A DNA stretch of 64,000 nucleotides, taken from positions 411,737-475,736 of the forward strand of contig KL197730.1 in the NCBI GenBank assembly GCA_000697665.1. The letters run 5' to 3'. The stretch is from Jaapia argillacea MUCL 33604 (lineage: Eukaryota; Basidiomycota; Agaricomycetes; Jaapiales; Jaapiaceae). The notes under the pieces are model-generated. The model did not search any database and was not told the DNA's origin. It saw only the letters and a list, made by a program, of their open reading frames with translations. Below, one piece after another: positions 35,401 to 46,624 of the stretch. Both the position numbers and the translations under genes were made by a program. The stretch's first letter is position 1. Every line of letters starts with the position of its first letter.

Positions 35401-37091
35401 AGGTATGTTTGATTTGGTATCACCGGCTGGGCAGATGTCTATTGCTCGGTCGCTTGTCGGGGCGTTCGTTGATGATATCTCTCCTCCCTAGGCTGAAGAG
35501 TTCGAGGATTGGAAGCCTCATGTCACTGAGCCGTTCGCAGCTGATCATGGCGATCTCGCTCCTCCGATGATCCCACCTACCGCGGGTCGAGTTATCACCT
35601 GCTTCAACGCTTCCGCCAAGCTTTGTGCGTACTCTCACATCCATTATATCCGACGTTTCTGACTTCGGTACTCAGCGATGATCTTGAGCCGTCTCGTGCA
35701 AACCATTTATCCTATTCATCCTGTTTCAGGCCGTCATCACGAAGCCCACCTTATCGAAAAGGAAGTCGACAAGTGGTACTTTGAGTTACCTGAACACCTT
35801 CGTTTTGATCCTGCTTCTCCAAAGACCCCTGCGCCATTGCCGCATATCCTCACTCTTCATATGCAATATTGGTGCACTGTCATCTTGTTGCATCGACCAT
35901 TTATTCGCCATCTCACCGATGCTCGGCATAGGTTAGTTATCCATTCGATGTGCCCGTTGAAGACCGGTTACTGAATTCGTCCCGATAGATCACCTGTTTC
36001 TGATAATCAGGACGAGCCAGACGTTCGTGCCATATCGAAAAAGAACTATGATATGTGTGTTCGAGCTGCGAATCATATTACTTCTATTGGTGTGTCGCGC
36101 TTCGATACTCCCTTTGCATAGAAACTGACGAGCTTTGTTGGTAGTCTCCGTCTATCTGCAAAACTTTTGTATCAAACGCTGTTCCGTCTATCTCTGCTAC
36201 TATATTTTCACCGCTAGCATTATGCATGTAACAACACGTATGTGATCAATTTCGCTCTACTCTTGAGTTATGTGCTGATGACTTTGTTTTGCTTTGGCAG
36301 TTACAATCTACCCTAATGACCCTCAAGCTCGAATGGGACTGACCAAGCTCGTCGAAGCTCTCCAAAAGATGGAGGTCGTTTGGCCAAGTGCGAGTCGTGC
36401 CAGACAACTAATCAATGGCTCGAAGGTCTGGTTGGATGAAGCATCGCATCCGAGAGCTGCCGACTACGCTTACAATCGACAAAAGCGACCCCTCGAAAAT
36501 TCGGATGGCGATATGGACCATCCTCATCTTCCCTCGATCGAATCAGCTATGCGTCATAGCTTTGGGTCTCCCAGCAGTGAACCCTTCTCTCTCGGCGTCG
36601 ATTTACACTCGAACGACCCCGCTCATATGGAATACTTCGCCGCGTTCGATCGATGGGCCGGGGAACCGACCCTGTCATTCCCACCTAGCCTTTCCACAGC
36701 TGTACTTCCGCAACAGTACAGTACGGGGCTTGTCGATGATCACCGTGGGTCATCGTCAGCCTCGACACATATCGGACGTCCGATGAATGGGAATGGGAAT
36801 AGCCACAGCAATGGACACGGAGGCGATAGCAGGTACCCACAGTATTGGAGCGATTATTCTTCGTTTGGGCAGCTTGGGTCGCCGTATACGCTTCCTGCTC
36901 TTCCTGGGTTGGCCCCGCCGAATGGACATGGTCCCGCTGGGTCTGGTGGGCCTCCAGGACATGCTGGAGCGCCTGTGTTTTTGCATGATCAATTCAGTAT
37001 CTTCAGTGCGTACTTTCTCCGCTATCTATTTCCCACTTCTTGCCGTTGACCGTGGATCCTTCTAGACGGCATCCCCTCGTCCAATCCCTGA
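32445..37091 (+). CDS. Zn2Cys6 fungal-specific transcription factor (XlnR-like domain layout)
   Basis: A nuclear DNA-binding regulator. The start MTHLNISQLSNNYYNDRDGR is the first ATG in frame. A Pro/Ser-rich region of about 165 residues precedes RRRSSK and the zinc cluster, which is split by a 306-bp intron. The cluster is ACDQCRKSKCKCERTASNEP then CKNCVLLGTAC, i.e. C-x2-C-x6-C-x8-C-x2-C-x6-C, all six Cys present. The linker FLGPSRKRGPPKGYIDAIEA and a short coiled coil follow. A disordered, charged middle leads to the Fungal_trans domain: YFAYVHPALPVLHKKAFLED, TLLLLTMFAVASRY, LLMGYREVGIGAMAQAWLYI, MAVRMAQDLGMHKS, KRIWYACVIMDKYIS, GRPLAIFDRDF and QYWCTVILLHRPFI. The tail is Gly/His/Pro-rich. 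It ends at TGA 37089-37091 with about eight introns. This is one of the best-conserved Zn2Cys6 types in mushrooms. Targets are unknown to me. Confidence 0.9.
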
Positions 37092-37911
37092 GGCTGAAAT
37101 GCTGTGAAGAGATGTATCATAATAGGGACCTTATTAAGTCTTCCTTTGTTTTTGCTCTGCTCAAGTTCTGTGTTCTGTGGGGACCCGTTTACACATTGTT
37201 GTTGTTGTACTCCGTAGTTTTATATTGTCATATGGGTCGGTTAATTCCTGGGAGGTATTGTAAGAATTGTCAATATGTACACACTGAAAATCATAGACTT
37301 GGTGTTCGCGTCTCGTGTGCATATGCATGGAAGGGCCCGGATGTTCCACTGTGGAGATTTGACCAGCGGTGGAATGGGGGGTTTGGCGTAGCGATCTCCG
37401 TTGAAACGTTCCCTTCCCGTTCTCTGATACCCGATTTCGAAGATCATAGGAACTTCAATATTCCAAGGGTCTACGAGCATATACACATAGATGCACATCC
37501 GAACTCTGCCTAAGCACTGTTCACGCTTGGTCCCAGTGCATTTACAACCTCTCTGGATAGTTGTATGTGTCCCCAAAGTTGCAATACATGACGCCTGTGG
37601 TTCCTTTTCCACTGGCAGGTGATCAAATACCACCACATGCTGCCTGATGATCGCCTAATTTGCACATATGCGTGCTGTGTATGTTTGTACTTACCTCTCC
37701 TTCCTTATGTCAAAGATACGCCAGAGCTAGCGATGTGGGTGCAAAAAATAAATGAAACGTCCGTTCCGTTGGCATCGACAGGCAAGCCAAGCCGTGCAAA
37801 TCGCTTTCGGTCGGTGGTAGCCGGCGAGGGACAAGCCGCTTTGGAAGCCGTCTAGTTTCAGACCAGAACAGACGTTGAACAGCCTGCATCTTTGATTTCC
37901 TCCTTATAATC
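37092..37911. other. Spacer between the Zn2Cys6 gene and UGD
   Basis: About 820 bp holding the 3' UTR of the regulator and the upstream region of UDP-glucose dehydrogenase. No gene is recognised. Confidence 0.45.
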
Positions 37912-37960
37912 TTTCCTTCACCGTCTCCCCTCCCCCACCGTTTCCTCACTTTTCGACGCC
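37912..37960 (+). promoter_or_regulatory. CT-rich leader before UGD start codon
   Basis: The last ~50 bases before the ATG are almost pure pyrimidine (ttccttcaccgtctcccctc, then more C/T). CT-rich leaders are known for strongly transcribed fungal genes and often mark the transcription start. Confidence 0.55.
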
Positions 37961-39823
37961 ATGGCCCCCATCAAAGTCACAAAAATCTGCTGTAGTACGT
38001 GGTTTCTACACTTATACCGGCTTTGAGAAGAGATAGTTGACTGTTGTCAACGTGCAGTCGGTGCTGGTTACGTTGGTGAGTACTGTATTCCTCGTGTCAT
38101 CATACTCGCCATTGAAGACGAATATCACTCTTATTGTTCTCAGGAGGACCGACATGTGCTGTTATCGCCCTCAGATGCCCCCACATCACCGTCACCATCG
38201 TTGACCTGAACCAAGATCGCGTCGACGCGTGGAATAGCGAGGACTTCAAACTACCTATATATGAACCTGGATTAGAGGATGTCGTCCGTCAAGCTCGCGG
38301 TCGCAATCTTTTCTTCTCCACCGACGTTGACAAGGGCATCAAGGAAGCAGATCTTATCTTTGTTAGTGTGAACACACCCACGAAGAAGACAGGTGTGGGT
38401 GCTGGGTTCGGTGCCGACCTCCAGTGCGTATGGTCTTGGTATCTCTCACAGGGTGACAGTGTGGCTGAACCAAGGTGACTAGCTATGTCGAACTCGCCAC
38501 ACGTCGTATTGCAGCCGTAGCAGACTCATCGAAGATTGTTGTCGAGAAATCTACAGTGCCATGCCGGACAGCAGAGTCGATGCGCACTATCCTCGAGGCC
38601 AATTCGAAGAACCATTGTCGCTTTGATATCCTGTCCAATCCCGAATTCTTGGCAGAGGGCACTGCCATCAGCGACCTCTTCAAACCTGACCGTGTCTTGA
38701 TTGGATCCCTACAAACTGAAGAAGGTCTTGAAGCATGCCGGGCTTTAGCAGATGTCTACGCCAACTGGGTTCCGTGAGTCTGTTCTCAACTTTTAGTCGT
38801 CTTTGAGTCACTGAACAGGTGCATATAGCCAAGAACGTATCCTTACCGTCGGCCTTTGGTCTTCAGAACTCTCCAAACTGGCCGCAAATGCCATGCTTGC
38901 CCAACGCATCTCATCCATCAACGCCCTTTCCGCCATTTGTGAAGCCACTGGCGCGAATATCGATGAAGTGGCCCACGCAGTGGGATGTGACTCTCGCGTT
39001 GGTCCTAAATTCCTCAAGGCATCCGTCGGATTTGGTGGAAGTTGTTTCCAGAAGGATATCTTGAACTTGGTGTATTTGAGTGAGAGTTTGCACTTGCCGG
39101 AGGTTGCGGCTTATTGGAGACAGGTTGTGGAGATGAATGAATACCAGAAGCGGAGGTTCTCGAAGAGGGTTGTTGACACATTGTTCAACACCATTACTGG
39201 CAAGGTACATTGACTGTATGCGCTCTGATGCGAGGAGGGTGTATGCTGACGGGTTCTCGATTGTTTGTATAGCGCATCGCTGTCCTGGGATTCGCGTTTA
39301 AGGCTGATACAGGGGACACTCGCGAGTCGGCTTCCATCACACTCATTCGTGATTTCGTCGCTGAACGCGCCAACGTCCATGTCTATGATCCCAAAGTCGA
39401 GGAAGAGCAGATCTGGATGGATCTCACCGAGGCGATGCCCCAGCTTCCTGCTGAAACTAGTCCGTGCCTCCTCACATCTCATCCTTACTTCTACTGATTA
39501 CCTGTTTGATTATCTGATCAGTCAAGAAGCAAGTAACACTTTGCTCGTCTGCTTTGGAAGCTTGCAAAGACGCGGAAGCTGTTGTGATTGCTACTGAGTG
39601 GAAAGAGTTTACTTTGATTGATTGGGAGACCGTTTATGCGAATATGAAGAAGCCTGCGTTTGTGTTTGATGGGAGGTTGCTTGTGGATGCGAAGAAGTTG
39701 AAGGAAATTGGGTTCAAGGTACGTCTTCTTGTTCCTTCCTATCATACATTGTGCTTGTCGAGGGTGTTGATGATATGGCTTTTCTTTCAGGTCACCGTTA
39801 TCGGACGCGGGAACGGCCTTTAG
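37961..39823 (+). CDS. UGD1: UDP-glucose 6-dehydrogenase
   Basis: A cytosolic NAD enzyme (EC 1.1.1.22) that oxidises UDP-glucose to UDP-glucuronate, the precursor of UDP-xylose and glucuronic-acid-containing wall polymers. The start is [11 protein letters not shown]. Two tiny introns flank the exon coding IGAGYVG, the Rossmann GxGxxG motif. Then come [88 protein letters not shown], the catalytic Cys in [16 protein letters not shown], and the C-terminal NAD-like fold [32 protein letters not shown] and VFDGRLL. It ends [10 protein letters not shown]. Length and all active-site residues match the eukaryotic enzyme. About seven short introns interrupt it. Confidence 0.96.
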
Positions 39824-40203
39824 ATTTGTGAAGAGACACATAGACTTGTAGACTTGATTTTGGCTCTGGTCATTCGTCGATTGTTTCCCTCCTGGACAGT
39901 GGAGGGTATTGTCATTAGGAGACTTGGACATTGGTGTCTGGGATGGAACTGGTATTTCGTACAACGTATTCCCTTTTGATCGTTCTTTCTCTCTCGATAA
40001 TATGGGTTGGAAGAAACCTTGATATGTAGTGTACGTTCCCGATTATTAGATGGTAATTTTGTCCTCATTGGACGATGGACTTCGACGCACATTTGATAAG
40101 TTCTAAGCAGTGCTTGTTTACAAGTAACCATCGAAAGATCCAGCGGTCATCTCTGGCTCCCACTCCTGGATCCCAATCATTGACCGCTTGGATCCCAATA
40201 TCG
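39824..40203. other. Spacer, UGD 3' flank
   Basis: 380 bp with the UGD 3' UTR and the upstream region of the F-box-like gene. An upstream in-frame ATG at 40075 would lengthen the next protein by 43 residues with no family feature, so I treat it as leader. Confidence 0.4.
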
Positions 40204-41130
40204 ATGCCAAATATTCAGACTTTGCCTGTAGAGCTACACCAGGCCATCCTCGCTTACCTCCCCGTCCCTGGTTTGCTAAGCGCATACCGCGTTAACGCTA
40301 GCTGGAGATCCCTCGCGCCAAAGGGCGCAACCCCAAATCGACTCCACCTATTCTCGCTTGCATTTCGCCCCCATAAATGCCATCTTTATCCGCATCCAGT
40401 CAACCTTGCTACTCGATTGTCCTACGTTGAGTACATCGAAACCAAGTACTCCGTACGAATTCCAGAGGAATACCGTGTCGTCCTTACCGAGTGGCCCATC
40501 TCGATTCCTCCATCTGGGATGCATTGGCCGCATGCTCTCCGGTTCTTCGACGACCCAAAGAAAGGATGTACCTGCCATACTCCGAATGGACTATGTTTTT
40601 GTAAACAAGCCGGATGTCATCCCAAGTCGATCACCATCCGCACCAGCTTGCTCCATCGAGTTCACGCTGGGGAGGATTTCAATGTGACAGCGCAGAGGTG
40701 GGAGTTGTACAAAGGACCAACTTTCCACGCCCCGGAAGCTCGCGCGCAGACCTTGCGCCTTCTAAACTCCTATCGCGAGCTCGTGGATATCTCTGGGAGG
40801 GATGAGGACTCAGAGGAGGATATCCCCCGCCAAGTTGGCGTCTGGCAAATTCGAGGGGAAGTGTCGGACCTTACCCTTCTGGTGCTGGATATGTCGACTT
40901 GCATCACACAATTCGTCGATCCCGACGATGGTCTACGGAAGGCATTCATAGACAGATCTTTGATGATATTGAATGGGGAAGCGAGGGGTCAGATCCATAT
41001 GTGGTCAAGGGCGAGGTGGTATCATGGGTTTCAGGCGGAGACCTTTTTAGAATGGAGGATTGAAGAGCTGACGGAGGAACAGTTGAGGGTTTACCGACAT
41101 CTTAGTCGCCCGGCGTGTTATGTTCTCTGA
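40204..41130 (+). CDS. F-box-like protein, single exon
   Basis: 308 residues from the ATG at 40204 (MPNIQTLPVELHQAILAYLP, then GLLSAYRVNASWRSLAP). This is the start of an F-box: Leu-Pro-x-Glu-Leu, Ile-Leu-x-Tyr-Leu, then the Ser..Val..Trp helix. F-box proteins bind Skp1 and bring substrates to SCF ubiquitin ligases, and mushrooms carry hundreds. The rest has a Cys-rich patch CTCHTPNGLCFCKQAGC, which could bind metal, and a C-terminus with EWRIEELTEEQLRVYRHL. I see no LRR, WD40 or Kelch repeat. The substrate is unknown. Confidence 0.65.
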   Translation: MPNIQTLPVELHQAILAYLPVPGLLSAYRVNASWRSLAPKGATPNRLHLFSLAFRPHKCHLYPHPVNLATRLSYVEYIETKYSVRIPEEYRVVLTEWPISIPPSGMHWPHALRFFDDPKKGCTCHTPNGLCFCKQAGCHPKSITIRTSLLHRVHAGEDFNVTAQRWELYKGPTFHAPEARAQTLRLLNSYRELVDISGRDEDSEEDIPRQVGVWQIRGEVSDLTLLVLDMSTCITQFVDPDDGLRKAFIDRSLMILNGEARGQIHMWSRARWYHGFQAETFLEWRIEELTEEQLRVYRHLSRPACYVL

Positions 41131-42397
41131 GGGCGCACCAATGACGAATCGACCGCCGACTTTAAGTCGGAGCCGTCTTCATCCGGTGCACACGAAACCA
41201 GATTCCAGAAGCTGGCGATTTATCTTGTGAGCCTCCTTTATCTCATTCTGTCCGCCGTCATATTTAGGATAGTACTCCGACATTCACTCGCTTTGGGTGT
41301 AATCTGTGAGTGTTCTCGTTGTCACTCATTTACAACGTCTAATTCTGCCATGTACATCCAGGCTCACCCTCCACAGCGTCCATATATCCTTCATTTAACC
41401 AAGTCGAGAAATCTTGGCCCGTTGGATGTGCAGATGTTCAGTTACATGCTGCTATGTCGAGCTGAATTCGTGATCCACGCCGTCACATGTTCGCAAATCA
41501 AGAGGCTCCTTTCCCCGTCATCCTTCAGCGGAGGTACCGCTTTGATGATATCCCCGGTGATAAACGTAGTGTTTGCTCATTGCATGGCAATTGAATTCCT
41601 CAAGTTCTGCGTCATCCTATCTCGCCATTCATAGCCCAAGATGATGGGATATCAATAGGAAGTCTGGTTGTCATGATGATTGATTCCTATTGAAGGAAGA
41701 GATTGAACACCATGGATCGCTCGGCCCACGACCACGAATCGTTCTGATATGTTCTGCTTTGGACCTCCATCACCTATTCAAGTTTCCCATCAAGCGATGC
41801 GACGCCATTTCGACATCCATGCCAGTGATTTGGAACGTTGGATCAGACGGTCAACCTTTTCGTCATGGTGATGTGGGATGGACTTCCAGATCCGATGGAT
41901 GGCGGGGAGATGGCGGGAGAGGTACGAAGAAAGGAAAAGTGTACGACTCTGATGGGGGACGACGACAAAGAGGAGCCCGATATCCCCTCATTGATGAACT
42001 CCGAATCTGCAGACGGAAGGGCCTTGAATTCAACTTCACGCACGGGGTTGAGATTGCTTTGGCTAACCAGATTACTACTGGACTCATCGTGTATTCCTAT
42101 GTAGCGATACGTTGTCCATAGCGTTCGTTTGACATTGTTCGAGTGGCTACCCGTCGGCGAGGCGGGTGCTCGCAACTCCACCCAACTATGCGAAGGCGGA
42201 ATGGGTTCAAGCCCGAGAGGGGTAAAAGTTCCCGCGACATTGCTTTCCCTCCAGTTCCCAATTCACGGTCACTTTCGGCGCTTTCGCTCTGCTCCCCACC
42301 CATCATCTGTTGTGGCATCCCTATCGAAGTTGTCATTTGATTCTAGAAATGTCTCTATAGCCGTTTCGCACTGTGCGATTTCCAACTTTCCCAAATT
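41131..42397. other. Spacer with weak ORFs, no gene recognised
   Basis: About 1.27 kb. Open stretches at 41227-41634 and 41690-42121 have no family signature. The last part is the promoter of the EST1-like gene. Confidence 0.4.
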
Positions 42398-45300
42398 ATG
42401 TCTGAAACGGCTTCTCAATTGGCCAAGTGGGTTCAATCGCAGCATTCGCATTTGATTCCACGCTCATCAGGCCGTGGGGGAGCAGCGAGGCCAAGGGCCA
42501 GTATCAAGGCTTGAAGGAGATTGTCAAGACCCGCGATCCTTGGGATCGAGACGTGGAATTTCAGAGGAAGAAGTGAGTGGTTGGGTCCTCCTTGCTCGCT
42601 GCTGCGTCTCGAGAACTTGGGCGGGAAGCGGCTTCGGCCTTGTGGTTACTTCACTGGACTGCTGTGAGGCCGTTCGGATGACTGGAAAACTAGGATTTCT
42701 CGCATCGTGTGGCGTCGTCAATCGTTGCCGCGCATATTTCTATTCTACTTTCCTCCATATTGTATTAAACTTCGTGCTCCACGAATAATGTTTACTAACT
42801 GACATCATCTACTAGTCTCCGACGCAAATATCTACAACTACTTCTCCTCCACCCTTATGCGGAAGAATCCAAAGATATCGAAACCCACCTATGGATTCAA
42901 ACTTCACACCAATTCATCGCAAACTACAAGCAACGTCTAACAGCACTCGACCGTGCCATCTCGTCTTCATCTCGTGGTGGACACCATCCGCAGCAGCAGC
43001 AACGTCACGGTGGCCCCGGACCCGTCGAACACCGTAAACTTCTCCAACGTTTCCGTCAGTACCTCGCCGAAGAAGAAAAGTTTTGGGCCCAGCTCGTTGT
43101 CCGTTTCCGACAGTCTTTTGGGTTATCAGAAGCCCATTCTGCTCTCGTTGTCCTTGGAATCCTCCCAGAACCTGAAAATCCTCCAACTAGCCCCACGCGG
43201 AATAATCATTTCCAATTCCCGCTAGAAGATCCCACTCGCGATGTACTTCCCACTACCGAAGCGCAGCGTCAGGCTCAACTCGCAATCTTAAGCAAGGCTC
43301 TTGTACGCCTTGGTGACATTGCCCGGTACAAGGAGCTATATAACGAAGGAGGCGGTCGACCTCGCGCTGGTCACGAAGATGGACCTGTGGCGGTCCCTCC
43401 GAAACGAGGGGGCGCTCGAGGTGGTAGAAGAGGTGGTGCGCCACTAGAATTACCTCCGGGTCGGGAGAGAAACTACGAGAAAGCCCAGAAATGCTACGAA
43501 CAAGCCAGGGCTCTATTCCCAGAGGAGGGAAACCCTTCCCACCAACTGGCAATTTTGGCCACATACAAGAAAGATATTTTTGGTTCGCTGGTTCACTATT
43601 ACCGGGCACTATGTGTCGAGCAGCCCTATGATATGGCTTCGGAGAATATGGGAACTGTGTTTAACAAGGCGATTGACCAATGGAGGAGAAATGAATCGGA
43701 GACGGACGATGGAAGGAATGAGCCGAGGCACAAGGTTAAGGCCTTTAAGGACAAGGTAGTTATTCTGCATGGCCTTTGGAGGTATGGAATAGAGACGTGA
43801 GTCGTTTTGTCCATGTAATCCACCAAGGCCCGAGATTGACCAATTCTTTCTTTTAGCATGGAATTAGTTTCCCCTGGTCACGCGGAAGGCGTGGTGTATG
43901 ATTTCGAGTCACTCTTGTCTGAACGTATCCTGCCCACCGAAACTATCCGCGACGTCGTCATGCTTTCTGAAGGTGCTCTGTGGAAGCACCGATATATCCG
44001 TGATCCCCCCTTGGATCGAAAGTGGCTTGCCTCATCAGACTCGACGCCTGTTTTTTCGGCATCTGCTGTCGAATCCCACATGGCTACCCACATCCTTGCG
44101 CTGCACCGCGCCCTCCTTTTTGTCGGCATTAACGAATTGGCCGAGAAACCCGAAGACGTCCAGAAGGGAGACCTAGCCCAGAAGATCACTGCGAAATTTC
44201 GGAGGATGCTTCCCGCACTTCGAGTGGCTGGCAAGTGGTTACGAGCGAATCTTAAGTATGTTATACAAGGTCAAGAAGCGAAAGAGTTGCGAGACCAACA
44301 ACAGCAATATGCTAATCGGGTGGAGAGGGGGAGGGAACAGTCTTCTGGGGGACTTGCAGTGCCGATTGGGGAAGTTGATAGCTTTTGGGCGCATTATGCT
44401 CAGTTTTCCACAGCGTTGGCGGGAACGTTCCCGATGGAGAAGCTTCCACGACTGGTCGCTCCGTTGGACGAGGATAAGGATTTGGATGGGTTCTTACCGT
44501 TGAAGAAGTATTTGACGTCGAAGGGGAGGGCAGCATCTCAATCTGCGGGAGTGCAAGATCCTGTTATGGGACATCCGAATGACGAGCTTTTGATGAGGAT
44601 TTCAGATATCTTGGAGGATACGCAGGCGATTACCGAGTCTAAGGTACGACCTTCTGACCGGGAGTAGATTCGACTTCTGACGGGTCTTGCATTACATCTC
44701 TCCCTTAGGGATCTCCCATCGTTGCTCACAATAACCAATTTCGGCTGAAAGATGACCGAATTCCGTATGGAGTCACCATGTTTCTACCACCTCAAGTAGC
44801 AGAAGCTCCTCAACCTTTGCACCCCTTACCCTCCTTTCCACTCTCTTTGCCATTAGCGATGCTACGACATCGTGATGTCGATGAAGAGACTACCACAGAA
44901 ACATCCAGGACGGATGACGATCCTGTTCGCGAGGCTGGAAATGCCTTCCTCGATGGATTGGGCGAGTCTGATAGTCAGATTGATGAACTGGATGATGATG
45001 TCGATGAGATTGTTTGGCATCCGAGGTTCGTCGTGTCTCCTTTGAAACACGATCCCTTTGGATATCGCTGCTGATGAGGATTGGTTCATCTTTTAGGGTT
45101 GATAGGCCCCCGATCTCGCCAATAGGTCCTCGACGCGCTTCAATTCCCTCCCCGCCTGCTACTAGTCAAGCCGCCAGCCCCGTTCGCACCTCTCTCAGCC
45201 CGAGAGGGTCTGTTCCCATACCACCAACTCGGCTGCCAGCTAGTAATATCCCCATTGGCACCCCTCGTAGCATTTCAAACCCCGTTGGAACTACGGCGCA

Positions 45301-46003
45301 AGACTTGTTGAACAATGTGATGGGGATACCTCGCATTCCGAGTGGCGGTGATATCTCTCGAATTCTTCAACAAGAGTCTACCACTCCTCAAGCTCAGCTT
45401 CTTTTTGGTTCAGGCCCGCCGAGCGCCTCTACTCACTCCATTTGGTCAACGGCTTTGGACAATCCTGCAAGTCGCACCAATATTCAGCCACCACCGACAA
45501 TGAATGCGAATCCGTCACCTCCTTCTATCCCTTACTATCAAACTGGACCCCATCATCATGGCCACTCGTTGTCCGTAGATCAGGGTTATGCCCAGCCGTC
45601 GCTTTCATCATTCCATCAGCCTACACCAAGTTATACGGATCAGCTTTTCAATCCGACACCTTCTTCGAGCTACTCTCCTCAAGTTTCTTCCCTGATTGGT
45701 GGGATGCACCACAGAGGTGGATCACTCACGTCCTCCCAGCTCTTCGGGAATGATCGTGGAGGGCGAGGGTACGACGCTCTCGGTTTGGGCTATGACTCGC
45801 CAGTCGACATTCCTTTGGCTCATTCCATAATGCCACTCTCGGACGCCGCTTTTATGCCTACCTCCGCCTCGCTCAGCCATGATCTCAGAGAGATGCATCT
45901 TGCCGAACGGGATCGCTCCCCATTCGACCATAGGGGAGGTTTGCAGGGATACCCTTCGTCCTACTCTTCCAGGCCAGTCCCCCAGCAGTGGGGACATACC
46001 TAA
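42398..46003 (+). CDS. EST1/SMG7-like 14-3-3/TPR protein
   Basis: A member of the Est1/SMG5-6-7 family, which acts in nonsense-mediated decay through phospho-Upf1 binding and in telomerase recruitment. The start MSETASQLA is followed by a small intron (donor gtgggt), leading to EAKGQYQGLKEIVKTRDPWD. The 14-3-3-like fold follows: NLRRKYLQLLLLHPYAE, WIQTSHQFIANYKQRL, KLLQRFRQYLAEEEKFWAQL, ALVRLGDIARYKELY, NYEKAQKCYEQARALFPEEG, HQLAILATYKKDIFGSLVHY, YRALCVEQPYDMASENM. Then the helical hairpin domain: AVESHMATHILALHRALLFV and LRVAGKWLRANLKYV. The last ~400 residues are Ser/Pro/Gly-rich and disordered, ending VPQQWGHT. There is no PIN nuclease domain, so it is closer to fungal Est1/SMG7 than to SMG6. 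It has four or five introns. Confidence 0.87.
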
Positions 46004-46624
46004 AGTCTCGTCAGTACCCACGTCACTTCCCCGAATCCTGATGCAGAAATGTGGTGGACAAAAGACACTCCACCTTCCCTATTCCTGTGCTCGAACCTAG
46101 TGCTAGGCGTCCAGTTCCAACGAACTTGGATGATACATGCCCCCTTTGTGGCTTACTGTTTCCCAGCTCTGGTTTGCAGCACCTTGCCCCCGACGTTTAT
46201 GGCCATTCATGCCAAGTCTGGTATGGCTGGGACCCGTTGTGAAGGTTCTTCGATAGGTGTCATGTTTGTTTTATGCGTTCCTTCATATATTGTCTCGTTG
46301 TATATTCCCCATGGGTTTCCAGTAACGAGTTGTCATGTCCCAGTTTTGGATGGACTTCTGGTTGTTGTGGGCTTTAAGCGCCCATCGACCTCTCCTTATG
46401 GTGATGAACCATGTATTTATCGTGCTTGGCTCTCCCTCGCCAACTTATGACTAGTCATGTCAAACAAGAGTCGGGGATTGCACCATCGCGGACACCAAAG
46501 TTATGACGTCCACCGCTCCGGTGGCTAACAATGGAGCAGTATCCGCTTCAATGTCTGTCAGGCCTTCACGATTCAGATTTCTTTCTTATCTGCTGCCTCT
46601 ATCTTGCTACACTTCAGTACCCCC
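46004..46624 (+). other. Spacer with a short Cys/His-rich ORF
   Basis: 621 bp. An ORF at 46051-46242 reads DDTCPLCGLLFPSSGLQHLA and then a His-Ser-Cys, i.e. a CxxC...H...H-x-C pattern that resembles a small zinc finger. It has no clear partner exon and could be chance or an alternative 3' exon of the EST1-like gene. Confidence 0.35.
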
